NCBI GenBank assembly: GCA_009773805.1
Contig: WTXA01000002.1
Coordinates: 558,001-622,000, forward strand
From: Fusobacteriota bacterium
GTDB lineage: Bacteria; Bacillota; TC1
DNA: 64,000 nt
Direction: 5' to 3'
Positions 7,775-18,073 of this stretch are shown piece by piece; positions within the stretch are counted from its first letter, which is position 1, and every line of letters starts with the position of its first letter. The notes beneath the pieces are model-generated. The model was given only the letters and a program-made list of their open reading frames with translations. It ran no database searches and was not told the origin of the DNA. A program made the translations under genes and the position numbers.

Positions 7775-8995
7775 ATGCAAAACAATGAACAATTTAGCAT
7801 AGTATATCCAAAAGGTTTTAAGGCGGCAGGTATACACTCCAAGATAAAGAAAAAGAAAAAAGATCTAGCCCTAATTTATAGCGATGCTCCATGTACAGCT
7901 AGTGGCACTTTCACTAAAAACTTAGTAAAAGCAGCACCAGTTATTGTTAGTGAGGAAAATATCAAGAATCAAATTAGAGCTATCATCATAAATAGTGGCA
8001 ATGCTAATGCTTGTACAGGAGAGATTGGGATGGCCAATGCCTGGATGATGGTAGAAGGTACTGCCAAGGTGCTAAATATTAGTGGTGATGAGGTGCTGGT
8101 TGCTTCTACTGGAGTAATTGGTCAACAATTGCCGATTGATAATATAATGGCTGGAATTGAAGATATTGTAGAAGAATTAGGTTCAGACAAGGACAATGGT
8201 ATTGATGCGGCTGAAGCTATTATGACTACCGATACTTTTAGAAAACAATTCGCCACTGAGTTTACTTATGAAGGTAAAGAAATCAGAATTGGAGCTATCT
8301 GTAAAGGTAGTGGTATGATACATCCCAATATGGCTACTTTACTTGGTTTTGTAACAACTGATGCGGCCATCGACAAGGAACTTCTTGATGAGATAGTGGT
8401 TGAGGGTGTTAATAAATCCTTTAACTCAATAACAGTTGATGGAGATACAAGTACTAATGACATGGTTATAGTTTTGGCCAATGGTGCTAGTGGTGTTAAT
8501 AGAATAAAAGACAAAGATGATGATCTTTACCATATATTCAAGGAAAAACTTATTGAGATATTAAAGAAGATGGCTAAAAGCATCGTAGTTGATGGTGAAG
8601 GTGCAACTAAGTTCATCGAGGTAAGAATCAAGGGAGCAAAAAATGACGACGATGCTATTAAAGCTGGTAAAGCTGTGGCCACTTCAAGTCTAGTTAAGAC
8701 CGCTGCTTTTGGTGAGGATGCCAACTGGGGCAGAATACTAGCTGCGGTTGGTTATTCTGGAATTGAGTTTAATCCTTACGAGACCAATATCTATATTGGT
8801 AGTAGTAAGGGTGAGTTGTTAGTTTGTGAAATGGGTATGGGGCTTGAATTTGACGAGGATTTCGCAAAGAAGATATTGTCTGAAAAGGAAATCTACTATC
8901 TGGTTGAAATGGAAGAAGGAAAGGGAGATGCTGTAATCTATACCTGCGATTTGTCATATGACTATGTTAAAATCAATGGCAGTTACAGATCCTAA
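7775..8995 (+). CDS. argJ: Glutamate N-acetyltransferase / amino-acid N-acetyltransferase (ornithine acetyltransferase)
   Basis: Transfers acetyl from N-acetylornithine to glutamate, closing the cyclic arginine pathway. The 406 residues include the autocleavage site in HPNMATLLGFVTT (near residue 189), where the precursor is cut before Thr into alpha and beta chains and the Thr becomes the nucleophile. Further motifs are INSGNANACTG and SLVKTAAFGEDANWGRILAA. With argJ present, no argE is needed. Whether it is mono- or bifunctional (able to use acetyl-CoA) cannot be told from sequence; no argA is in the operon. Confidence 0.96.
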   Translation: MQNNEQFSIVYPKGFKAAGIHSKIKKKKKDLALIYSDAPCTASGTFTKNLVKAAPVIVSEENIKNQIRAIIINSGNANACTGEIGMANAWMMVEGTAKVLNISGDEVLVASTGVIGQQLPIDNIMAGIEDIVEELGSDKDNGIDAAEAIMTTDTFRKQFATEFTYEGKEIRIGAICKGSGMIHPNMATLLGFVTTDAAIDKELLDEIVVEGVNKSFNSITVDGDTSTNDMVIVLANGASGVNRIKDKDDDLYHIFKEKLIEILKKMAKSIVVDGEGATKFIEVRIKGAKNDDDAIKAGKAVATSSLVKTAAFGEDANWGRILAAVGYSGIEFNPYETNIYIGSSKGELLVCEMGMGLEFDEDFAKKILSEKEIYYLVEMEEGKGDAVIYTCDLSYDYVKINGSYRS

Positions 8996-9005
8996 GGTAA
9001 TATAG

Positions 9006-9899
9006 ATGTACGAAGAGGCAAAGAAAAAAGCGGCGGTTCTAGTTGAAGCTTTACCATATATTCAAAGGTTTCAAGGTAAGATCGTAGTTATAAAATATGG
9101 TGGCAATGCGATGATCAACGAAGAGTTGAAGCAAGCTGTCTTTCAAGATGTTGTGCTGATGAAACTTGTAGGGATGAATCCTGTTCTAGTTCATGGTGGA
9201 GGTCCTGAAATTTCCGATATGTTAAAAAGATTAGGTAAGGAAACCAAGTTTGTTAATGGGCTAAGATACACAGATAAAGAAGTAATGGAAATAGCTGAAA
9301 TGGTGCTAGTTGGTAAGATAAATAAGGAGATTGTTGCTGGAATGAACTACTATGGAGCTAGTGCTCTTGGTATGTGCGGCAAGGATGGCAATATGATTAT
9401 GGCTGAAAAGTATATGCCAACTATATATGATGAGAATGGTGTTGAATCTCAGTTGGATATTGGTTATGTAGGTAAAGTGACCAAGGTGGATAATCAAGTT
9501 CTATTAGATGTTATAGGTCAAGGATATATACCAGTTATTGCACCAATTGGTGTAGGTGATGATCAACAAACCTATAATATCAATGCTGACTTTATGGCTG
9601 GTGAAATTGCTAGTTCCCTAAAGGCTGACAAGTTTGTGCTATTAACTGATACTGAGGGTATTTATGAAGGTGGCATGGATGGAGATAAGAAGATTTTTAA
9701 GAGTCTACATATAGATGATACTGAACAATTGATTAAAAGTGGAATCATTTCTGGTGGTATGATTCCTAAAATAAATTGTTGTGTGGATGCCTTAAAAAAT
9801 GGTGTAGATAGAGTGCATATAATCGATGGTAGAATACCTCATTCAATACTCCTGGAGATATTTACCAATGAAGGTATTGGTACAATGATAATTAAGTAG
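9006..9899 (+). CDS. argB: Acetylglutamate kinase
   Basis: Phosphorylates N-acetylglutamate, the regulated step when ArgJ recycles acetyl groups. It carries KYGGNAM (near residue 29), VHGGGPEI and the C-terminal GGMIPKINCCVDAL. The roughly 25-residue N-terminal helix ahead of the kinase fold (MYEEAKKKAAVLVEALPYIQ) is the feature known from arginine-sensitive hexameric kinases, so feedback inhibition by arginine is inferred. ATG 9006 starts 10 bases after argJ. Length 297 is usual. Confidence 0.96.
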   Translation: MYEEAKKKAAVLVEALPYIQRFQGKIVVIKYGGNAMINEELKQAVFQDVVLMKLVGMNPVLVHGGGPEISDMLKRLGKETKFVNGLRYTDKEVMEIAEMVLVGKINKEIVAGMNYYGASALGMCGKDGNMIMAEKYMPTIYDENGVESQLDIGYVGKVTKVDNQVLLDVIGQGYIPVIAPIGVGDDQQTYNINADFMAGEIASSLKADKFVLLTDTEGIYEGGMDGDKKIFKSLHIDDTEQLIKSGIISGGMIPKINCCVDALKNGVDRVHIIDGRIPHSILLEIFTNEGIGTMIIK

Positions 9900-9907
9900 G
9901 TGTAATA

Positions 9908-11071
9908 ATGGATTTAATGAATACATATAAACAATTTCCATATAAGATGGTTAAAGGTGAGGGTAACTACCTTATTGATGAAAATGGCAAGAAGTATTTA
10001 GATTTACTAAGTGGTATTGCTGTTAATCCTTTAGGTTATGGGAATAAAAAGATTGAAGATGCAATTATAGATCAGGTGAAGAATTTAATACATGCTTCAA
10101 ACTATTTTTATACAGAGGCACCTTTAAAGTTGGCTAAGTTGTTGGTGGATAATACTTGTTTTGATAAAGTATTTTTTTCTAATTCTGGTGCTGAGGCTAA
10201 TGAGGGTGCTATCAAGCTTGCAAGAAAGTATAGCGAGATGAAATATGACATTGATAGAAATGTAATCATATCATTTACCAATTCCTTTCACGGAAGAACC
10301 TTAGCAACGCTAACAGCAACTGGACAAGATAGCTTTCATCAGCATTTTTTTCCACTGCCTAAAGGTTTTAAGTATTGTCCTTTTAATGATATTGATGCTC
10401 TTGTCGCTATGATTGATGATAGTGTTTGTGCTATAATTATTGAACCAATACAAGGTGAAGGTGGCATAAATATTGCTAATAAAGAATTCCTATTAGGGCT
10501 TAGCAAACTAGCTAAAGAGAAGGATATTCTTCTAATCTTTGATGAAGTTCAAACAGGTCTTGGACGTACTGGAAATTTGTTTGCTTATCAGGGCTTAGGT
10601 ATCGAACCTGATATTTTAACAAGTGCTAAAGCCTTAGGTGGAGGTCTTCCACTTGGTGCCTTCATGGCCAAGGCTGATGTGGCAAGTTCCTTGGTACCAG
10701 GTGATCATGGTTCTACCTTTGGTGGAAATCCAGTCGCATGTGCCGGTGGCTGTGCTGTTTTGGAAACTGTTCTACAAGAGGGTTTCCTGAATGAAATGAA
10801 TGGTGTTGCAGAGTATTTTAGTGCAAAACTAATGGAATTAAAAGGTAAATATCCGATTATCAAGGAGTTTAGAGGGATGGGCTTAATGCTCGGTCTAGAA
10901 CTAAATATTGAGGGAGCAGATTTTGTTAAGGTGGCCTATGAGGCTGGTCTTATAATAAATTGTACTAATGTGAGAGTCCTAAGAGTCTTACCACCGTTAA
11001 CTATAAAAAAAGAGGAAATTGATATACTGATTGACTTCCTTGATGGTGAATTAAAGAGAAGGAGTGATTAA
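9908..11071 (+). CDS. argD: Acetylornithine aminotransferase
   Basis: PLP-dependent class III aminotransferase converting N-acetylglutamate semialdehyde to N-acetylornithine. The 387 residues contain FSNSGAEANEGAIKLAR, FHGRTLATLTATGQ, IFDEVQTGLGRTG and the PLP lysine in TSAKALGGGLPLG (near residue 240). Length and motifs fit ArgD rather than the longer GABA or adenosylmethionine aminotransferases. The gene follows argB by 8 bases. Its stop precedes the preferred argF start by one base. Confidence 0.95.
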   Translation: MDLMNTYKQFPYKMVKGEGNYLIDENGKKYLDLLSGIAVNPLGYGNKKIEDAIIDQVKNLIHASNYFYTEAPLKLAKLLVDNTCFDKVFFSNSGAEANEGAIKLARKYSEMKYDIDRNVIISFTNSFHGRTLATLTATGQDSFHQHFFPLPKGFKYCPFNDIDALVAMIDDSVCAIIIEPIQGEGGINIANKEFLLGLSKLAKEKDILLIFDEVQTGLGRTGNLFAYQGLGIEPDILTSAKALGGGLPLGAFMAKADVASSLVPGDHGSTFGGNPVACAGGCAVLETVLQEGFLNEMNGVAEYFSAKLMELKGKYPIIKEFRGMGLMLGLELNIEGADFVKVAYEAGLIINCTNVRVLRVLPPLTIKKEEIDILIDFLDGELKRRSD

Positions 11072-11072
11072 A

Positions 11073-12023
11073 TTGAGTTTATTAAATATGGAAACAAATC
11101 TTAAAGGAAGAGATTTCCTTAGTTTGAAAGATTTTACCCAGGAAGAAATAGTATATCTACTTGATTTTGCTGATTTTTTAAAGGCTAAGGTCAAGACTAA
11201 TCAACCTTACGAGGTGCTTAAAGGCAAGACTTTAGGGCTAATATTTGAAAAGAGTTCAACTAGAACCAGGGTTTCTTTTGAAGTAGGGATGGTTCAGTTA
11301 GGTGGTTATCCACTTTTCTTGTCTGCTAATGATTTACAAATGGGTAGAGGTGAGCCAATAAAGGATACTGCAAGGGTTTTAAGTAGATATTTAGATGCAG
11401 TGATGATTAGAACATACAATCACAGTGATGTTGAGGAGTTGGCTGCTTATGCTAGTATTCCTATCATCAATGGTTTGACTGATGCTTTGCATCCATGTCA
11501 GGTGCTTGCTGATTTACAAACTATAAGAGAACATAAAGGACATAATCTTAAGGGTATGAAATTAGCCTATATCGGCGACGGTAACAATATGGCTCATTCC
11601 TTAATGATTGGTGGCGCCAAAATGGGTATGGAGATCTATATTGCCTCCCCAAATGAGTACACACCTGATAGTCAATGGGTTAATATAGCCAAAGAAATTG
11701 CCACGGAAACTGGTGGTAAGATAGTCTTGACTAATGATATTCATGAAGCTAGCAAGAAGGCGGATGTGCTTTATGCGGATGTTTGGGCTAGTATGGGACA
11801 AGAACAAGAAGCTAAGGATCGTAGAGCCGCGCTTGAAAAGTATCAGATCAATGATGCTTTATTAAAAAAAGCTGACAAGGATGTTATAGTTATGCATTGT
11901 CTACCAGCTCATAGAGGCGAAGAGATAACAGAAGAGGTTCTTGAAGGAAAACATTCAGTAGTATTTGATGAAGCTGAGAACAGACTGCATGCACAAAAAG
12001 CTGTCTTGGCTAGCATAATATAA
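11073..12023 (+). CDS. argF: Ornithine carbamoyltransferase
   Basis: Makes citrulline from ornithine and carbamoyl phosphate. The 316 residues show the carbamoyl-phosphate loop [10 protein letters not shown], the [16 protein letters not shown] motif and the ornithine-binding [10 protein letters not shown]. Start choice: AAGGAG lies at 11059-11064, so an in-frame GTG at 11064 overlaps it, whereas TTG 11073 is 8 bases downstream. I therefore prefer the TTG, which also gives the usual family length and removes an overlap with argD. Cytosolic, and co-transcribed with the rest of the arg operon. Confidence 0.95.
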   Translation: MSLLNMETNLKGRDFLSLKDFTQEEIVYLLDFADFLKAKVKTNQPYEVLKGKTLGLIFEKSSTRTRVSFEVGMVQLGGYPLFLSANDLQMGRGEPIKDTARVLSRYLDAVMIRTYNHSDVEELAAYASIPIINGLTDALHPCQVLADLQTIREHKGHNLKGMKLAYIGDGNNMAHSLMIGGAKMGMEIYIASPNEYTPDSQWVNIAKEIATETGGKIVLTNDIHEASKKADVLYADVWASMGQEQEAKDRRAALEKYQINDALLKKADKDVIVMHCLPAHRGEEITEEVLEGKHSVVFDEAENRLHAQKAVLASII

Positions 12024-12039
12024 AGGAGGAATATATTTA

Positions 12040-13242
12040 ATGAAAAAAGTTGTTTTAGCATATTCAGGGGGATTGGATACTTCAATCATTATCCCTTGGT
12101 TGAAGGAAAATTATGGTTATGAAGTTATTGCTGTGGCTGGTGATGTAGGTCAAGGTGAAGAACTTGAGCCTTTAAAAGAAAAAGCCATAAGAACTGGTGC
12201 TTCTAAAATATATATTGAAGATTTAAAGGAAGACTTTGTATATAATTATGTTTTCCCAACACTTAAAGCTGGTGCTGTTTATGAGACAAAGTACCTACTA
12301 GGAACTGCTACTGCTCGTCCCTCAATTGCTAAGAGATTAGTAGAAATTGCTCTTGCTGAGGGTGCTGAGGCTATTTGTCATGGCTGTACTGGTAAAGGTA
12401 ATGATCAGGTAAGATTTGAGTTGACTATTAAGGCACTTGCACCTAATATGAAGATTATTGCTCCTTGGAGAATTTGGGATATTAAGTCACGTGAGGAAGC
12501 AATTGATTATGCCACTGCTCGTGGAATTGAAGTTCCTGTTAAGAAGAAGAGTCCTTACAGTATGGATAGAAACCTATGGCACTTAAGCCATGAGGGATGT
12601 GATTTAGAAGATCCATGGAACGAGCCTCAAGATGAGTTGTATCATATTGTTACTCCTCCTGAGAAAGCTCCGGATGTTGCTGAATATGTTACTATTGATT
12701 TTGAAAAAGGTATTCCTGTTGCGGTTGATGGTGTCAAAATGGGTGGTGTTGAACTTATAACATTACTAAATGAAAAGGGCGCTAGAAATGGTGTGGGAAT
12801 TGATGATTTAGTTGAGAATAGATTAGTAGGTATTAAATCTCGTGGTGTTTATGAGAATCCAGGTGGTCGTATCCTTTATACTGCTCATAATGATTTGGAG
12901 TATTTGTGTCTTGATAGAGATACTTTTCACTATAAGGAACTAGTTGCTAAGCGTTATGCGGAGTTAGTTTATTTTGGTCAGTGGTTCTCTCCTTTAAGAG
13001 AGGCTTTGGATGCTTTTGTTGATGAAACTCAACAGACTGTTACTGGTACTGTTCGTTTAAAACTTTACAAGGGTAATTGTACTATTGCTGGTACTAAGTC
13101 TCCGTATTCAATTTATGATACTGATATTGCTTCATTCACTATGGATGAGGAGTTATACAATCATAAGGATGCAGAAGGCTTTATCAATTGTTTCGGGCTT
13201 CCTCTTAAAATGAGAGCTTTGAAACTTAACAAGAAAAATTAG
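12040..13242 (+). CDS. argG: Argininosuccinate synthase
   Basis: ATP-dependent condensation of citrulline with aspartate. The 400 residues open with the PP-loop [19 protein letters not shown] and carry [15 protein letters not shown], near-diagnostic for ArgG. Codons are strikingly T-ended here compared with argC. The partner argH (argininosuccinate lyase), often next to argG, is not in this operon or elsewhere in the window; an ECF transporter component follows instead after 9 bases. ATG 12040 has a strong AAAGGAGG. Confidence 0.97.
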   Translation: MKKVVLAYSGGLDTSIIIPWLKENYGYEVIAVAGDVGQGEELEPLKEKAIRTGASKIYIEDLKEDFVYNYVFPTLKAGAVYETKYLLGTATARPSIAKRLVEIALAEGAEAICHGCTGKGNDQVRFELTIKALAPNMKIIAPWRIWDIKSREEAIDYATARGIEVPVKKKSPYSMDRNLWHLSHEGCDLEDPWNEPQDELYHIVTPPEKAPDVAEYVTIDFEKGIPVAVDGVKMGGVELITLLNEKGARNGVGIDDLVENRLVGIKSRGVYENPGGRILYTAHNDLEYLCLDRDTFHYKELVAKRYAELVYFGQWFSPLREALDAFVDETQQTVTGTVRLKLYKGNCTIAGTKSPYSIYDTDIASFTMDEELYNHKDAEGFINCFGLPLKMRALKLNKKN

Positions 13243-13251
13243 GAGGATAAC

Positions 13252-13764
13252 ATGGAAAAAGTTAACGTTCGTAGTTTAGTCATTTCAGCTATTTTAGCAG
13301 CTTTGGTAATTGTTTCTATATTTTTCATTAAGATACCAATGATTGGTCAAGGGTATTTCCATATTGCAGATAGTTTTATCTTGCTAGGTGCCCTTCTTGG
13401 ACCTTTTTATGGCTTCTTGGTTGGGGGAATTGGAGCCTTGTTAGCAGACTTGTTGTCTGGTTATGCAATTTATGCTCCTTGGAGTTTGATGGTTCACGGT
13501 TTGCAAGCTGTTTTGATGGCTCTTCTAATTGTGAAAATTGCTGATTTGACTTGGATAAAGTTCTTTATCGGTGGTTTAGTAATTAGTTTTTTGACAGTAG
13601 TATTAGGTTACGCTTTAGTTGAGTACATATTATCAGGTGGACAAATGGCTTTAGCTCTAGCTACAATTCCAATTAATTTTTTGCAGATTCTAGTTGGTAC
13701 TGCAGTTGGTACTGTTCTATATGAACCAATTAAGAAGTTATTGGCTCTAAATAAAGCTAAATAA
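13252..13764 (+). CDS. ECF transporter substrate-binding (S) component, substrate unknown
   Basis: Integral membrane protein of 170 residues with about six hydrophobic helices. The central stretch GQGYFHIADSFILLGALLGP followed by GGIGALLADLLSGYAIYAPW matches the ECF S-component family related to riboflavin and hydroxymethylpyrimidine transporters. Such proteins capture a substrate and dock on a shared EcfA-EcfA'-EcfT module, which is not in this window. It is the last gene of the arg operon with its own AGGAGG. The position invites the idea of a substrate linked to arginine metabolism, but nothing in the sequence proves it; most known substrates are vitamins. Confidence 0.8.
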   Translation: MEKVNVRSLVISAILAALVIVSIFFIKIPMIGQGYFHIADSFILLGALLGPFYGFLVGGIGALLADLLSGYAIYAPWSLMVHGLQAVLMALLIVKIADLTWIKFFIGGLVISFLTVVLGYALVEYILSGGQMALALATIPINFLQILVGTAVGTVLYEPIKKLLALNKAK

Positions 13765-13800
13765 TATTCAAAGATTAAGTAAAAATAAAAATTAAAGTAA

Positions 13801-13832
13801 ATGGAGTCGTATTAATATACGACTCCATTTTT
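13801..13832. terminator. Strong terminator between the arg operon and the converging WYL gene
   Basis: ATGGAGTCGTAT and ATACGACTCCAT form a perfect 12-bp stem over TAAT, followed by TTTTTAT on the plus strand. The reverse side is also T-rich, so it may serve both converging units. Confidence 0.9.
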
Positions 13833-13877
13833 ATTGCTTAGAACAAATTTTTTAAGTGGATAGGCTTAATTATAGGT

Positions 13878-14852
13878 CTAATCCTTTAACAAGGTTCTAG
13901 CTCTATTTTGATAGGTTTTGACTACATGTTTAGGTGCTAATATCTTAGCATCTTCTCCAAACTGGAACAACCAGCCGAAGAAGGAGGTTGAAACACAAAT
14001 ATTTATTGAAACTTGGAAATGATCATCATCAATTTTACTAATGGTCACATCCTTGCCAAACTTATCAAGAATGACGTTGATTAAATGATTCTTTAGTTTA
14101 AGATTAATCCTTTCTTCAGGACCTCTAAACATAGAAAAGGTCTTTCTGGCATAATCCCCTACATTGAAATTAATTGGAAGTGGAACAATTTCTTCATTCT
14201 GTGTTAAAACATTTTCCATTCTATCAATTCTAAAATTAGAAATATCATCATACTTTTAATGATGGGCGATAACATAATAGTTTTCGTCATCCCAAAAAAG
14301 AGCATAAGGAGAAATTATATAGGGATCACCATTTTGACGGTAAACCCTTTCCTTCTTTAGGTCATAGTCAAAATATTTAAACTTAATTTTCTTTCTTTCT
14401 GCAATTGCCAGGTTAACTGCATCAACATTGTAGTAGACTTGTTCATTAATGGTCTTGACTCTGTTATGGACAATGACGTTTCTTCTTATTTGCTTGCTTT
14501 CATGATGACTAGTAAGAAAACCTAGCTTTTTTATGAGTGTCTGGGATTTCTTCTCACTGATGAACTTGGCGCTTGCAACAGCATCAGCCAATAGTTTTAA
14601 TTCAGGTAGTTGGAAATCACGTTCACAAATATAGTAGCCTGTGGTTTTAGTCTTCTTGCAAATAATATCATGACCAAACTTATTCAAGGCCTCAATATCT
14701 GAATATACTGTTTTTCTTTCAACCTCAATATCGTATTTTTTAAGTTCGCTGATAATATCCTTGACGGTCAACATGTGATTTTCATCGGATTTTTCTGAAA
14801 GTATTTTTTGAAGATATAGAAGCTTCAACTTCTGATTAGCCGATTTTGGCAT
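13878..14852 (-). pseudogene. WYL-domain transcriptional regulator interrupted by an in-frame TAA
   Basis: The first 198 residues carry an N-terminal winged helix (KLLYLQKILSEKSDENHMLT, VERKTVYSDIEALNKFGHDI) and the start of a WYL domain ending in NYYVIAHH. A TAA at 14258-14256 stops translation. The same frame then continues KYDDISNFRIDRMENVL and on through a WYL C-terminal region to 13878, 125 further residues. Family members read straight through here, usually with Glu, so a single GAA-to-TAA change explains the break. Either the gene is recently inactivated, a truncated protein is made, the stop is read through, or the base is an error. ATG 14852 is preferred over 14855 by distance from GGGAGG. 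Confidence 0.8.
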
Positions 14853-14896
14853 CATAACCTCCCAATTAAACTTAATATTTAATACGTCTTTAATTA

Positions 14897-14902
14897 ATTA
14901 TA
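14897..14902 (-). promoter_or_regulatory. -10 box of the WYL regulator
   Basis: TATAAT reads on the minus strand 42 bases upstream of the gene, with no convincing -35 box. The inverted repeat at 14919-14942 occupies the -35 region, which would suit an activator or autoregulatory site. Confidence 0.4.
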
Positions 14903-14918
14903 CACTATGATTAATCGT

Positions 14919-14942
14919 ATTTCCTACAAAATTGTAGGAAAT
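14919..14942. repeat. Perfect 11-bp inverted repeat upstream of the WYL regulator
   Basis: ATTTCCTACAA and TTGTAGGAAAT are separated by two bases. There is no T tract, so it is more like a protein-binding palindrome than a terminator. It lies about 20 bases beyond the WYL -10 box. Confidence 0.7.
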
Positions 14943-14978
14943 CAAAATAAAAATTAATTTGCATACTAATAATATCAA

Positions 14979-15010
14979 ATAATAGTATCCAATAAACAGG
15001 ATACTATTAT
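14979..15010. repeat. Perfect 12-bp inverted repeat upstream of gyrB
   Basis: ATAATAGTATCC and GGATACTATTAT flank an 8-base loop, about 66 bases upstream of the gyrB -10 box. No T tract follows. It could be an operator or a hairpin in a longer leader. Confidence 0.7.
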
Positions 15011-15075
15011 AGAAATTACAGTCATTTTTGTATAGCATTTACCTATCTTTAACCCTATATTTCAAAGGGTTTTTA

Positions 15076-15084
15076 TGATATAAT
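15076..15084 (+). promoter_or_regulatory. Extended -10 promoter of the gyrase operon
   Basis: TGATATAAT has the TGn extension ahead of a consensus TATAAT; the -35 region is poor. A small hairpin (AACCCT / AGGGTT with a T run, near 15051-15074) lies just upstream. The gyrB start is 43 bases downstream. Confidence 0.6.
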
Positions 15085-15127
15085 ATAGAGGTATATAACA
15101 TAAAGAAAAAAGGAGAAAAAGCGATAG

Positions 15128-17047
<1,920 letters not shown>

Positions 17048-17057
17048 TGGAGATGGA

Positions 17058-18062
17058 ATGAAACCAGGAAAATTAACTATAGAACAATTAAAAAAAATTG
17101 TGTTCCCATATACGGGTATAAGAAGGCCGGAAGTTCTTGTGCATGCAGCAATTGGTGAAGATTGTGCAGTGTTAGATTTAAAAGATCAACTATGTGTCAT
17201 ATCTACTGATCCAATAACTGGTGCTAGCAAGGATAACGGCTATCTTGGCGTTCATGTAGCTTGTAATGATGTAATAGCTAGTGGTGGTAAACCACTCGGT
17301 ATTCTTGTAACTCTACTTCTAAAAGAAGAAACCACTGAGGAAGATATAAGAAGAATAATCGAAGGCACTAATAATGCCTGTAAGGAACTAGGCATAGAAA
17401 TAATTGGAGGACATACGGAAATTATCTCCAGTGTTAAAGAGAGTATTCTCTCACTTACAGCACTTGGAACTAAGGATAGAAAATATCTAGAAAATCAAGT
17501 TGCTATCGAAGAGGGAGATGAAATCATTTTGACAAAAGGCGGGGCTATTGAAGGCACCTCAATCCTCTATAGCGATTTTGAAGAGATTTTTGAAGGCAAA
17601 GTAGAGGATAAATTAATTAAAGAGGGTCAGAACATGTTAAGCTGGCTTTCAGTTTTAAAGGAAGGCGTAATAGCTATGGAACATGGTGCTAAGGTGATGC
17701 ATGACGTCACTGAAGGTGGAGTTCTTGGTGGTGTTTATGAAATAGCTGATAACACTGGTCTTGGTGTTGAGCTTCACGAAGAAAACATATACTTTCATCC
17801 AGCAACAAGAGCATTGTTAAATGTATTTCCTGATTTGGAACTATTAAGACTAATATCTAGTGGTTCCTTATTGATTGTTGCAAAAAAAAATAATGAGATA
17901 AGAAAAAAATTAAAGGAAGCTGGAATAGAAAGCTTTTCTATCGGCAGTTTCACAAAGGACATGTCAAGATTATTGCACAGAGCAAATGGTGAAGTTATTG
18001 ATATAGCTGAACCAAAAAGCGATGAACTATGGTCGATAATAGATAAACTCAAAGAAAGATAG
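17058..18062 (+). CDS. AIR synthase-related (PurM/HypE/SelD superfamily) protein
   Basis: 334-residue protein of the PurM-like ATP-binding superfamily, closest in character to HypE-type 'AIR synthase related' proteins. The N-terminal half contains [42 protein letters not shown] and [11 protein letters not shown]; the C-terminal half contains [18 protein letters not shown]. Canonical HypE ends with a carbamoylated cysteine tail (PRIC), which is absent here (end is SIIDKLKER), so it is probably not a true hydrogenase maturase. Function unknown. It sits between gyrB and gyrA (10 bases from the former, 11 from the preferred start of the latter), so all three share a transcript. Confidence 0.85.
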   Translation: MKPGKLTIEQLKKIVFPYTGIRRPEVLVHAAIGEDCAVLDLKDQLCVISTDPITGASKDNGYLGVHVACNDVIASGGKPLGILVTLLLKEETTEEDIRRIIEGTNNACKELGIEIIGGHTEIISSVKESILSLTALGTKDRKYLENQVAIEEGDEIILTKGGAIEGTSILYSDFEEIFEGKVEDKLIKEGQNMLSWLSVLKEGVIAMEHGAKVMHDVTEGGVLGGVYEIADNTGLGVELHEENIYFHPATRALLNVFPDLELLRLISSGSLLIVAKKNNEIRKKLKEAGIESFSIGSFTKDMSRLLHRANGEVIDIAEPKSDELWSIIDKLKER

Positions 18063-18073
18063 GAGTGGAGACA

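Noticed and set aside
15051-15074. AACCCT...AGGGTT hairpin with T run upstream of gyrB as a true terminator
   Set aside because: No plus-strand gene ends upstream of it; it lies in the promoter region and may be incidental.
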